A stretch of 19,329 nucleotides of DNA from GCA-2687515 sp002687515. Its GTDB lineage: Bacteria > Pseudomonadota > Alphaproteobacteria > Rhodospirillales > UBA2165. Shown one piece after another: positions 7,488 through 15,616 of this stretch (its first letter is position 1; each line of letters starts with the position of its first letter). Position numbers and translations under genes: made by a program. The stretch lies in assembly GCA_030745835.1 (NCBI GenBank), contig JASLNU010000084.1, positions 1-19,329 of the forward strand, written 5' to 3'. The notes beneath the pieces are model-generated. The model was not told where the DNA came from, made no database searches, and worked only from the letters and a program-made list of their open reading frames with translations.

Positions 7488-9035
7488 GTGGGGGAAACAT
7501 CCAGCGATATTCCGGCCCGGCGGAGCGAAAGCGCGTTCGGCGATCTGCGCGGCTGGATCGATGCGCTCCGCGCCGAGGGCGAGCTCCGCGAGATCGATGC
7601 CGAGGTCGATTGGGACGTGGAGATCGGCTCGATCATCAGGATGGCCCAGGGCACCGGCGCCGCGCCGGCGCTGTTGTTCAACAACATCAAGGATTATGGC
7701 GCACCGGACGCTCTGTCGTCGCGGATATTTACCGGCGGCCAGGGCAGCTATTCGCGCTTGGCCATGATGTTCGGCCTGCCCGGCGATACCCACCCCAGGG
7801 AACTGGTCAAAATCTGCCGCACCATATTCAACCAGCGGGTCGAGTCGGTGGTGGTCAAGGACGGCCCGGTCAAGCAGAACATCCTGACCGGCGACGATAT
7901 TGACCTTTTGAAATTTCCGGTACCGAAATGGAACCGGCTCGATGGCGGGCGCTATATCCTGACCTATGCCGGCTGCGTCACCAAGGACCCCGACACCGGC
8001 ACCCACAATGTCGGCATCTACCGGGGCATGGTGTCCGGGCGCGACAAAATCCCCGTCCTTCTCTGGCGCGCCCAGCATTGGGGCGAACATTACAGCAAAA
8101 ACGCCGAGCGCGGCGCCGAGATGCCGGTTGCCTACGTCATCGGCTGGGAACCGTCGCTGGGTTTCACCGGCGGCGCGCCGATCCAGCGGGGCATATCCGA
8201 ATATGATGTGATGGGCGCCATCCGCGGGGTGCCGGTGGAGCTGGTGGAATGCGAAACTGTCCCCCTGATGGTGCCGGCATCGGCCGAAATCGTCATCGAG
8301 GGATATATTTCGTCCGATCCCGAAACCTTCACCACCGAAGGCCCCTATGCCGAGTTCACCGGTTTCTACGCCCCCGGCGATACCAAGAAGCACACCACCC
8401 GCGTCACTTGCGTAACCCACCGCAACGAACCCATATTCCGCGGCACCATCGAAGGCACGCTGCCCGGCAGCTTCACCGAAAACGCGGTGATGAGTTCGGT
8501 GCAGCGCACGGCGACCGCCTGGAACGCGCTTGAGAAGGCGGGCGTGCCGGGGATCACCGATGTCTGGGGCGCGCCGATCCATGCCGGGATAAATCTCAAC
8601 GTGCAGATCAATCAGACCTACCGCAACCAGGCCAAGCAGGTGGCCGCCGCGCTGTGGGGCGATTCCGCGTCGCACGTGCGCTACAAGCATGTCACGGTTG
8701 TCGATGGCGATATCGATATCCACGATTACGCCGCCGTCGATTGGGCGGTCGCCTTCCGGGTCAATGCCGGCGAGGACGATGTCATCATCTATCCGGCCAA
8801 TTGGGGCGCCGGGCTCGATCCCTCGACGCGCAAGCGCGACGCCAATGTGCATCAGTTCGGGACCGGCAAATGGAACCGGGTCCTGATCGACGCCACCATC
8901 AATCTTGATTACCAGCCGGACGCCGACGGCAACCGCTATCCGCCATCGGTGCGCCTCTCGGACGAAGACAGCGCCGCCGTGCGCGCGCGCTGGAAGGAAC
9001 TGGGTCTCGGCGAGCAGCCCGATATTAATCGATAA
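7488..9035 (+). CDS. UbiD family (prFMN-dependent) decarboxylase, first
   Basis: A 515-residue full-length UbiD-type enzyme that uses prenylated FMN to add or remove CO2 on an aromatic, heteroaromatic or unsaturated acid. The prFMN/metal segment HNVGIYRG (173-180) supplies Arg179, and EGPYAE supplies Glu284 and Glu289, matching the Arg-Glu-Glu triad of fungal Fdc1. The alanine in EGPYAE, where the next gene has EGPFGE, may affect the pocket. The GTG start is supported by AGGAG eight bases upstream. It differs from true UbiD of ubiquinone synthesis, which is usually not paired with a CoA ligase. The cofactor must come from a ubiX elsewhere. It lies 27 bp before a close paralogue. Confidence 0.92.
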   Translation: MGETSSDIPARRSESAFGDLRGWIDALRAEGELREIDAEVDWDVEIGSIIRMAQGTGAAPALLFNNIKDYGAPDALSSRIFTGGQGSYSRLAMMFGLPGDTHPRELVKICRTIFNQRVESVVVKDGPVKQNILTGDDIDLLKFPVPKWNRLDGGRYILTYAGCVTKDPDTGTHNVGIYRGMVSGRDKIPVLLWRAQHWGEHYSKNAERGAEMPVAYVIGWEPSLGFTGGAPIQRGISEYDVMGAIRGVPVELVECETVPLMVPASAEIVIEGYISSDPETFTTEGPYAEFTGFYAPGDTKKHTTRVTCVTHRNEPIFRGTIEGTLPGSFTENAVMSSVQRTATAWNALEKAGVPGITDVWGAPIHAGINLNVQINQTYRNQAKQVAAALWGDSASHVRYKHVTVVDGDIDIHDYAAVDWAVAFRVNAGEDDVIIYPANWGAGLDPSTRKRDANVHQFGTGKWNRVLIDATINLDYQPDADGNRYPPSVRLSDEDSAAVRARWKELGLGEQPDINR

Positions 9036-9062
9036 ACAGGAACCAGGATAGGAGTAGAGAAA

Positions 9063-10607
9063 TTGAACAATAATCCGGAAGTTTCAAATCGGCTGGTGCC
9101 GAGGGCGTTCGGCGATTTGCGCGGCTGGATCGAGGCGCTGAGGATCGAGGGCGAGATCCACGAGATCGAGGCCGAGGTCGATTGGAACTGCGAGCTCGGC
9201 ACCATCGCGCGCCGCGCCTTCGGCAACGGCGACGGCCCGGCGCTGTTGTTCGACAACATCTCCGGCTATGGCCCCGGCGACGATGTCTGGTGCCGCCGGG
9301 TGTTCACCGGCGGCATGTCCAACTATACCCGCGTCGCCATGACGCTGGGCCTGCCCAAGGACGCGCCGGTCCGCGATATGGTGCAGGCGGTGCGTTATTA
9401 CCTGGACCAGCGGGTGCCGCCGGTCGAGGTCGAAACCGGCAAGGTCAAGGAGAACATCCACCAGGGCGACGATATCGATCTCTACAAGATTCCGGTGCCG
9501 CGCTGGCACCGGGAAGACGGCGGGCGATACATCAACACCTATCAGGCGACGATCACCATGGACCCCGATACCGGCGTTCATAATGTCGGCCTTTATCGCG
9601 GCATGCTGGGGGAGAAGAAAAATACCCTCCCGGTGCTTTTGTGGCGGGCCCAGCATTGGGGCGTGCATTTCGAAAAATGGCGCCAGCGCGGCATGAAGAT
9701 GCCGGTCGCCCATGTCTATGGCTGGGAGCCGTCGATGAGCTTCTGCGCCTCGGCGCCGGTGCCGACGGGGGTCTGCGAATATGAAGTGATGGGCGCCATG
9801 CGCGGCGAGCCGGTGCCGCTGGTCAAGTGCGAAACCAGCGATCTCTGGGTTCCCGCCGACGCCGAAATGGTGATCGAGGGCTTTATCGACGATGACCCGG
9901 CGACCTTCGAGATGGAAGGCCCGTTCGGCGAGTACACCGGCTATTTCGGCGGCGATCAGGGCCCCAAGCATGTCACCCAGGTGACCTGCGTAACCCACCG
10001 CGACGACCCCATCCACCGCGGCACCTTGGAAGGCACGATGCCCAAGATGCTCAACGAAAACTCGGTGACCTCGTCGGTGCAGCGCGCCGGTATCGCCTGG
10101 AACGTGCTCGAGCGCGCCGGCGTGCCGGGGATTACCGATGTCCATTGCCCGGCGGCCAACAACGGCACCTCGCTGATGATCCAGATACACCAGACCTATC
10201 GCGGCCAGGCCAAGCAGGCGGCCGCCGCCATCTGGGGTTCGAACGCGGCCCACTTGCGCTACAAAAACATCTGGGTAGTCGACGAGGATATCGACATCCA
10301 CGATTACGGCGCCCTCGATTGGGCCCTGGCCTACCGGGTCAACGCCGCCGAGGATGATATCGTCTTTTTCCCCTCCACCTTCGGCTCGTTGCTCGACCCT
10401 TCGACCCGGCTCGCGGACCGCGATCCGATGCTCTACGGCACCGGCAAATGGACGCGCATGCTGATCGACGCCACCGTCAATATGGATTTCGATCCCGAGG
10501 AGCAGTATGGCGGCAACCGCTATCCGCCGATGGTCATCCCCCATGACGAGGATTGGGAGAAGGTTGACAGCCGCTGGGAGGAGTATGGCTTCAAGCGGGA
10601 TAAGTAA
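9063..10607 (+). CDS. UbiD family (prFMN-dependent) decarboxylase, second
   Basis: A 514-residue paralogue of the preceding gene, alignable end to end (both have FGDLRGWIEAL/FGDLRGWIDAL near the start and VPGITDV in the C-terminal half) but clearly diverged, so the duplication is old. The triad is complete: Arg179 in HNVGLYRG and Glu285/Glu290 in EGPFGE. The start appears to be TTG at 9063, with AGGAG eight bases upstream. Two active UbiD enzymes side by side could form a hetero-oligomer, act on two carboxyl groups of a diacid, or work on successive intermediates. These are inferences. The next gene follows after 21 bp. Confidence 0.92.
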   Translation: MNNNPEVSNRLVPRAFGDLRGWIEALRIEGEIHEIEAEVDWNCELGTIARRAFGNGDGPALLFDNISGYGPGDDVWCRRVFTGGMSNYTRVAMTLGLPKDAPVRDMVQAVRYYLDQRVPPVEVETGKVKENIHQGDDIDLYKIPVPRWHREDGGRYINTYQATITMDPDTGVHNVGLYRGMLGEKKNTLPVLLWRAQHWGVHFEKWRQRGMKMPVAHVYGWEPSMSFCASAPVPTGVCEYEVMGAMRGEPVPLVKCETSDLWVPADAEMVIEGFIDDDPATFEMEGPFGEYTGYFGGDQGPKHVTQVTCVTHRDDPIHRGTLEGTMPKMLNENSVTSSVQRAGIAWNVLERAGVPGITDVHCPAANNGTSLMIQIHQTYRGQAKQAAAAIWGSNAAHLRYKNIWVVDEDIDIHDYGALDWALAYRVNAAEDDIVFFPSTFGSLLDPSTRLADRDPMLYGTGKWTRMLIDATVNMDFDPEEQYGGNRYPPMVIPHDEDWEKVDSRWEEYGFKRDK

Positions 10608-10628
10608 TTCCCGGCGAGGAAAGCAGCG

Positions 10629-12191
10629 ATGCAGGAAACGGACCTGGCATACCTATTTCAATCGATCCGCGCCGTGCTCGATGAAAATCGCGAACGGCAC
10701 CCCGGTAAGATCGCGCTCTATGATCTGGATCAGGACAAATCGGCGAGCTATGCCCAGCTTCACGAAGCCGCCAACCGCACCGCCCGCTACCTGGTTAGTC
10801 TCGGCATCGGCAAGGGCGACAGGGTGGCGCTGCTCGCCGACGAGTGCCTGGAAAAGCTGCTGATCTGGATGGGCATCTGGCGCCTCGGCGCCGTCGTCTG
10901 CCCGCTCAATGTCGAAATAAACGCCGGCCATATTCGGGAATTGCTGCAGACCATCGAGCCCAAGCTCACCCTCTGGCACACCGATATCGACGGCGCCGCG
11001 ATGACCGGCGGCGTCGGCGGCATCATCATGCGTTTCGACGGCTGGGACCAGGATTACAGCGGCGTCGCCGATGGGGAGGAATTTTTCAGCCAGCTGGCAT
11101 TGGTTGCTCCCGAACCCGAGGTGGCAACGGAAAACGGCCCCGACGATATTTCCTGCATCTTCTGCACCTCGGGCACCACGTCGAAGCCGAAAAGCGTCGT
11201 CTACAACCACATGGCCTATTGGCTGAACGGCCTCAACACCATCGATTTTTTGGATTTGACGGCTGACGACCGGACCCTGGAATACCGTTCTTTCGGCTGG
11301 AATTCGGCGCAGGTGCTGAGCCTGATGCCGTGGATCGTCACCGGCCTTTCCATGTATTTCGCCAAGCGCTTCTCCCATGGCCGCTTCTTCGAATGGATCA
11401 AGGACCACGAGATCACCTTCGCCGCCGGGGTGCCGACGGTGGTCAACATGCTGCTGGGCGAGCCGCTCGGCATCACCGCCGACGATATCCCGAGCCTCAG
11501 GCTTATGACCTGTTCGACGGCGCCTTTGTCGCCGGAACAGTGGCAGAAGTTCGAAAGCATGTACGGCGTCACCCTGTTGCAGCTTTACGGCATGTCGGAA
11601 GCCGGATGGGTTTGCGGCAACCGCCACAATCGCCGCCGCATGGGAACCGTCGGCCCGCCGGCCAAGCATCAGCAGTTCCAGATCGTCGACGGCGACGGCA
11701 ATCCCCTGCCGCCGGGCGCCGAGGGCGAGGTCACCGTCGGCGGCCCGCAGACTTCCATTTTCGTCATCACCCCTGAAGGCGAATGGCAGGACCAGCGCGC
11801 GGCGCCGATGCGCACCGGCGATCTGGCGATCATGGACGAAGACGGTTTCGTCACCGTGACCGGGCGCAGCAAGGATTTGATCATCCGCGGCGGCGTCAAT
11901 ATCGCGCCCCTGGAAATCGATCATGTCCTCTCGAAGCTGGACAAAATCAGCGAAGCCGCCGCCATCGGCGTGCCCGACGATATCTATGGCGAGGAAGTGG
12001 TCTGCTACGTCAAGCCGAAATCGGGCGAAAGCCTCGATGAGGACGAAATCCTCGCCCATTGCGCCGAGACCTTGCCCGAATTCAAATGCCCGAAGCGCGC
12101 CTATATGATCGATGAATTACCAAAATCGGACCGCGGCAAAATCCGCCGCGACGATCTAAAGGAGATGTGGGCGCGCGACCACGGGAGCTAA
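10629..12191 (+). CDS. AMP-forming acyl/aryl-CoA ligase
   Basis: A 520-residue member of the ANL adenylate-forming family. It would activate a carboxylic acid with ATP to an acyl-adenylate and pass it to CoA. Motifs in order: phosphate loop TSGTTSKPKS at 180-189 (the usual Gly after TT is Ser), GMSEAG at 321-326, MRTGDL at 394-399, GRSKDLIIRGG at 412-422, and catalytic Lys504 in DRGKIRR. The substrate is unknown; it is probably the acid used or made by the two UbiD enzymes, with which it forms a three-gene operon. GAGGAA ahead of the ATG is a fair ribosome site. The gene ends 23 bp before a convergent small gene. Confidence 0.9.
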   Translation: MQETDLAYLFQSIRAVLDENRERHPGKIALYDLDQDKSASYAQLHEAANRTARYLVSLGIGKGDRVALLADECLEKLLIWMGIWRLGAVVCPLNVEINAGHIRELLQTIEPKLTLWHTDIDGAAMTGGVGGIIMRFDGWDQDYSGVADGEEFFSQLALVAPEPEVATENGPDDISCIFCTSGTTSKPKSVVYNHMAYWLNGLNTIDFLDLTADDRTLEYRSFGWNSAQVLSLMPWIVTGLSMYFAKRFSHGRFFEWIKDHEITFAAGVPTVVNMLLGEPLGITADDIPSLRLMTCSTAPLSPEQWQKFESMYGVTLLQLYGMSEAGWVCGNRHNRRRMGTVGPPAKHQQFQIVDGDGNPLPPGAEGEVTVGGPQTSIFVITPEGEWQDQRAAPMRTGDLAIMDEDGFVTVTGRSKDLIIRGGVNIAPLEIDHVLSKLDKISEAAAIGVPDDIYGEEVVCYVKPKSGESLDEDEILAHCAETLPEFKCPKRAYMIDELPKSDRGKIRRDDLKEMWARDHGS

Positions 12192-12214
12192 TACCAAGGC
12201 GCGTTAAGGCCGCC

Positions 12215-12628
12215 TCAACCGGTTATTTCGCAACTGAGACGCCAATTAAATTGCCGCGTTTTTGATTTCCTGCCGAGTTTGATCTTGTCCTTTCTGGCTT
12301 TCCTGCGGAGTGCGGTTTCCAGCTCCTCAAGCAATGCATCGTCGAAATCGCCGTTGCCGAGTTCGATTGTTATCGGGCCGTTCGCCGCCGCCTTGGAGGC
12401 GCGCGCTTGCTTTCCGGTTTTGGATTTTCCGCCGCCGAATATATCTTCCCAACCGGAACGATATTCATCGGAGCGCACGTTCGAAAAGTAACTGGTCGGA
12501 CGGGCCGGCGAAGCTTTTTTTTTGCCGCCGCCGCTGTCGGCGGTCGACGAATCGGAACTGTCGCCGGCCGGTTTATCGCTTGCCGGCTTGGTGGTGTCGG
12601 TCGATGCGGATGATTTCTCTTCGCTCAT
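12215..12628 (-). CDS. Hypothetical Ser/Lys-rich small protein
   Basis: 137 residues that I do not recognise. Residues 1-45 are a low-complexity, probably disordered tail rich in Ser, Asp, Thr and Lys, with GGGKKKASP at its end. A middle segment SYFSNVRSDEYRSGWEDIFGG looks ordered. The C-terminal half holds an acidic helix (DFDDALLEELETALRRKARK) followed by a very basic stretch KDKIKLGRKSKTR. No signal peptide or membrane segment is present. The mixed charge suggests a nucleic-acid- or protein-binding role, but no function can be claimed. GGAAA precedes the ATG. It lies 58 bp downstream of the acyl-CoA dehydrogenase on the same strand and may be co-transcribed. Confidence 0.6.
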   Translation of the reverse strand: MSEEKSSASTDTTKPASDKPAGDSSDSSTADSGGGKKKASPARPTSYFSNVRSDEYRSGWEDIFGGGKSKTGKQARASKAAANGPITIELGNGDFDDALLEELETALRRKARKDKIKLGRKSKTRQFNWRLSCEITG

Positions 12629-12686
12629 GCGTCGTTTCCTTTATCAACGGGGATTTCCAGGTAAATATCCGGATGGCTATCCGCCG

Positions 12687-13823
12687 TCACTCTTTTTCAA
12701 GGGCGCGGCTGATGACCATGCGTTGGATGTCGCTGGTGCCTTCGTAGATTTGGCAGATGCGCGCATCCCTATAGATGCGCTCGACCGGATAGTCGTTCAG
12801 GTAACCATAGCCGCCGTGAATTTGGATGGCGTCCGAGGCGACCGTCTCGGCCATTTCCGAAGCATAGAGTTTGGCCATCGAGGATTCTTTTTGAAACGGC
12901 AGGCCGGCGTCCAAGAGGGCGACGGCCTGATGGGTCAATTGGCGCGCCGCCTCGATACGGGTCGCCATATCGGCAAGCCGGAAAGCCACCGCCTGATGTT
13001 TTATTATCGGCTTGTCGAAGGAGACGCGCTCACGGGCGTAATCGAGGGCTTCGTTCAGCGCCGCCTGGGCCAGGCCAACCGCCTGGGCGGCGATGCCGAG
13101 GCGGCTGATGCCGAGGCTTTGCAAGGCGATATGGTAGCCTTCGCCGGCCTTGCCCAGCATCAGATCGCCGCCAACCCTGACTTCGTTGAAGGCGATCGAA
13201 GCGGTTCCCGAGGCGTGGATGCCCAATTTCTTCTCGGCCCGCAGGATTTCCACGCCGGGCGTATCCATCGGCACGATGAAGCAGCATATGGCGCCGGTGT
13301 CTCCACCGGGATCGGTCGAGGCGAAAAGATTGACAACATCGGCGCCGGTCCCGGAGGTTACGAAATGCTTGGTCCCGTCAATGATATAACCGTCGCCGTC
13401 CGGCGTCGCCCGAGTGCGGATGTCGGCGGCGTTCGATCCCGATTGGGATTCGGTGATCGAGAAACCGCCGATCATTTCGCCCCTGGCCAGGGGTTTCAAA
13501 AACCTTTCTTTCTGGGCATCGGTGCCATGGCGGTTAATCGGCAGGCAACCGAGGGAATTATGCGTCGACATGATGGTCGCCAAGGCGCCGTCGCCGGCGG
13601 CGATTTCCTCGACGGCCACGGCCAGCGACGTATAATCGGCGCCGGCGCCGCCCCAGGCTTCCGGCACCGCAACCCCCATCAGGCCAAGCTCGCCCATCTG
13701 GCGCAAGGTTTCGGTGGGAAAGGCGCCGCTGCGGTCCCGTTCGGCGGCGGATGGCTTCAACTCGGACAGGGCAAAACGCCGCGCCGAGTCCCTGATCATT
13801 ACCTGAGCTTGGTTCAGAATCAT
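12687..13823 (-). CDS. Acyl-CoA dehydrogenase
   Basis: A 378-residue FAD flavoenzyme that introduces a 2,3 double bond into an acyl-CoA and passes electrons to ETF. The N-terminal helical domain is followed by the FAD/substrate segment FSITESQSGSNA at 121-132, the QIHGGYGY segment at 334-341, and the catalytic base Glu361 in YEGTSDIQR, placed as in short/medium-chain and glutaryl-CoA-like members. The length is normal and all core motifs are intact. Its ATG overlaps the stop of the upstream ligase (ATGA), so the ligase product is probably its substrate, directly or after one step. It could act on a cyclohexane- or alkyl-carboxyl-CoA. Confidence 0.92.
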   Translation of the reverse strand: MILNQAQVMIRDSARRFALSELKPSAAERDRSGAFPTETLRQMGELGLMGVAVPEAWGGAGADYTSLAVAVEEIAAGDGALATIMSTHNSLGCLPINRHGTDAQKERFLKPLARGEMIGGFSITESQSGSNAADIRTRATPDGDGYIIDGTKHFVTSGTGADVVNLFASTDPGGDTGAICCFIVPMDTPGVEILRAEKKLGIHASGTASIAFNEVRVGGDLMLGKAGEGYHIALQSLGISRLGIAAQAVGLAQAALNEALDYARERVSFDKPIIKHQAVAFRLADMATRIEAARQLTHQAVALLDAGLPFQKESSMAKLYASEMAETVASDAIQIHGGYGYLNDYPVERIYRDARICQIYEGTSDIQRMVISRALEKE

Positions 13824-15463
13824 GTTTCCCGTTCCATTTCCCGGAGCGTGCGCCGGTCGATCTTCATCAATGTGGTTCGCGGCAGATCGCCGGTAAAGAC
13901 GATTTGCTCCGGCACCTTGTAGCCGCCGACCGCGCGCACCCGTTCCTTGAGCTCATCGGCCAGCTCGCCGCTTGCCGCCTGGCCTTGGCGCAGGACGACG
14001 AAGGCTTTCGGCACGGTCAGGCCTTCAGAATCCTCGGCCGGGATGACGGCGGCTTCCAAGACGCCGGGATGCTCGGTGATCGCCGCTTCCACTTCGATCG
14101 GCGAAACCCATAGGCCCTTGACCTTGAAGATGTCGTCGCTGCGCCCGGCGAACCAGAAAAAGCCGTCCTCGTCGAACAACAGCGTATCGCCGGTGCGGGT
14201 CCAGGGCCCGATGAAGGTATCCCGCGATTTATCGTATTTGCGCCAATAGAAGAAGCAGGCGGTGCGGCTCCTGACCCAGCATTCGCCGCTGACATTGGGT
14301 TCGGTAATCTCGTTGCCGCCGTCGTCGATCAGCTTGACGCCGACGCCGAACACCGGTTTTCCGAGGCTGCCGCGCTTGAACTCCCGCGGCCGGTTGGCGA
14401 TCCATTCATAGGTCACTTCCGAGGAGCCGATGGAATCGAGGATTTCCAGCCCGAACAGGGCATCGAAACGTTCGAACACTTCCGGCGGCATTTTCTCCGA
14501 AGCACTGATCACCAATGATACCGAGCTCATATCCGGGGTCTCGGCCAAGTCTTCGGCCAAATCTTCGGCGTGGGCGGTCATGTTCTTGATCACCGTCGGC
14601 ACGGTGATCAGCTTGCTCACCTTTTCGCGCACGATGATGCGGAACACGTTTTCCGGCGCCGGCGGCAGGCGGCTGATGACGCTTTTGGCGCCCCAATAGA
14701 GCGGAATTAAAATGCCCGGCCAGAGGCCATGGGTGAAATAGGCCTTCGAGGTGGCGTGCACGATGTCGTCTTCGGTGTATTCCCAAAAGGCGCCGTGGCG
14801 TTCGGGCACGATGGCGAAATCGTGGGCCAGATGGGTGATGCCCTTGGCGGCGCCGGTGGTGCCGCCCGAATAAAACATATAGGCGATGTCGTTATGATGC
14901 CGGGGCAGCGGCTCGAAGGCGCCGGGTTGACCGCTGGTCAGGCTTTGATAGCCGGTTGCCTGGAGGTTTGCGCTTTCGAATTCATCGCCGCTCCCCCGGA
15001 CGATCAGCTTGGAAAGGCTGGCCGGAAGCTCGCCGGCGACCTCGGCCAGTTTGTCCAATTGCTCGGCATCGATAAACAGCGCCTGCGCCGCCGTATCGTC
15101 GATGAAGTAGAGCAGGTTCGGCGCCTTATAGAGATCGGAGACCACCACCGGGACGATCCCGGCCCGGATGGCGCCGAGCCAGGCGGCCACATATTCGATT
15201 GAGTTGGTGCCGAACATCAGCAGCCGCTCGCCGGGCCGCATGCCGAGCGAGACGAAGCCGTGCGCCGCCCGGCAGGCCCCGGCCAGCAGATCGGCATAGC
15301 TGTATTCCGCTTCGTCGACGACCAGCCCGATCTTGTTTTCGGTGGGCGTTCCCAGATGTTTGTCGAGCAGGTAGGTGGTCGGATTGAACGTTTCCGGCAG
15401 CACTGGATCCTGCCACCTATTCCATTCATCGCAATAGATTGAATCGTGGTAATCGGCACTCAT
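13820..15463 (-). CDS. Benzoate-CoA ligase family enzyme
   Basis: A 547-residue AMP-forming ligase of the benzoate/4-hydroxybenzoate-CoA ligase group; NPTTYLLDKHL near the start and GAIRAGIVPVVV are typical. Motifs: FYSGGTTGAAKG at 197-208, IGSSEVTYEW at 345-354, WTRTGD at 421-426, GRSDDIFKVKGLWVSP at 440-454, and catalytic Lys534 in LMKIDRR. It likely makes an aryl- or cyclic acyl-CoA. The frame stays open far upstream (to 16831), but that part is the antisense of the tautomerase gene. The real start is Met at 15463 with GGGGAG 12 bases upstream; Met at 15475 is possible but abuts that site. A short tandem EDLAEDLAE (300-308) is odd but in frame. Confidence 0.9.
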   Translation of the reverse strand: MSADYHDSIYCDEWNRWQDPVLPETFNPTTYLLDKHLGTPTENKIGLVVDEAEYSYADLLAGACRAAHGFVSLGMRPGERLLMFGTNSIEYVAAWLGAIRAGIVPVVVSDLYKAPNLLYFIDDTAAQALFIDAEQLDKLAEVAGELPASLSKLIVRGSGDEFESANLQATGYQSLTSGQPGAFEPLPRHHNDIAYMFYSGGTTGAAKGITHLAHDFAIVPERHGAFWEYTEDDIVHATSKAYFTHGLWPGILIPLYWGAKSVISRLPPAPENVFRIIVREKVSKLITVPTVIKNMTAHAEDLAEDLAETPDMSSVSLVISASEKMPPEVFERFDALFGLEILDSIGSSEVTYEWIANRPREFKRGSLGKPVFGVGVKLIDDGGNEITEPNVSGECWVRSRTACFFYWRKYDKSRDTFIGPWTRTGDTLLFDEDGFFWFAGRSDDIFKVKGLWVSPIEVEAAITEHPGVLEAAVIPAEDSEGLTVPKAFVVLRQGQAASGELADELKERVRAVGGYKVPEQIVFTGDLPRTTLMKIDRRTLREMERET

Positions 15464-15514
15464 ATTTATCGCCATCTCCCCCGCTATAACCGGCTTATGC
15501 AGCCGGGCGCGGCC

Positions 15515-15542
15515 AGCATATATGATCTTCGATCCATTACAA
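15515..15542 (-). promoter_or_regulatory. Weak candidate promoter for the benzoate-CoA ligase operon
   Basis: On the minus strand TTGTAA (15542-15537), a 16-bp spacer and TATGCT (15520-15515) stand about 50 bp before the ligase start, in the AT-rich part of the divergent region. Each box has four of six consensus bases, so this is only a suggestion. Confidence 0.3.
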
Positions 15543-15554
15543 TGTCCGGGGTTT

Positions 15555-15573
15555 TTTGCCGGTTGACGGCAAA
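15555..15573. promoter_or_regulatory. Palindromic operator candidate TTTGCCG-N5-CGGCAAA
   Basis: A perfect 7+5+7 inverted repeat overlaps the -35 box of the tautomerase promoter. A third half-site, GCCGGCAAA, follows at 15592-15600 just after the -10. This arrangement fits a dimeric repressor covering the promoter. No regulator gene lies in the window. Confidence 0.45.
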
Positions 15574-15591
15574 TATCCGGTGCTGAATGAT
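15563..15591 (+). promoter_or_regulatory. Candidate sigma70-type promoter for the tautomerase gene
   Basis: TTGACG (15563-15568), a 17-bp spacer and AATGAT (15586-15591) precede the GTG start by 25 bp, leaving room for a short leader with an AGGAGG ribosome site at 15605-15610. Confidence 0.5.
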
Positions 15592-15616
15592 GCCGGCAAA
15601 CGAAAGGAGGCGATCC

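Noticed and set aside
7446..12059. Long minus-strand frames opposite the two UbiD genes and the ligase (468, 486 and 468 codons)
   Set aside because: All mirror well-conserved plus-strand enzymes, show shadow composition, and lack ribosome sites or motifs.
12522..13922. 466-codon plus-strand frame
   Set aside because: Antisense to the acyl-CoA dehydrogenase, whose motifs are complete; the plus-strand product has no recognisable domain.
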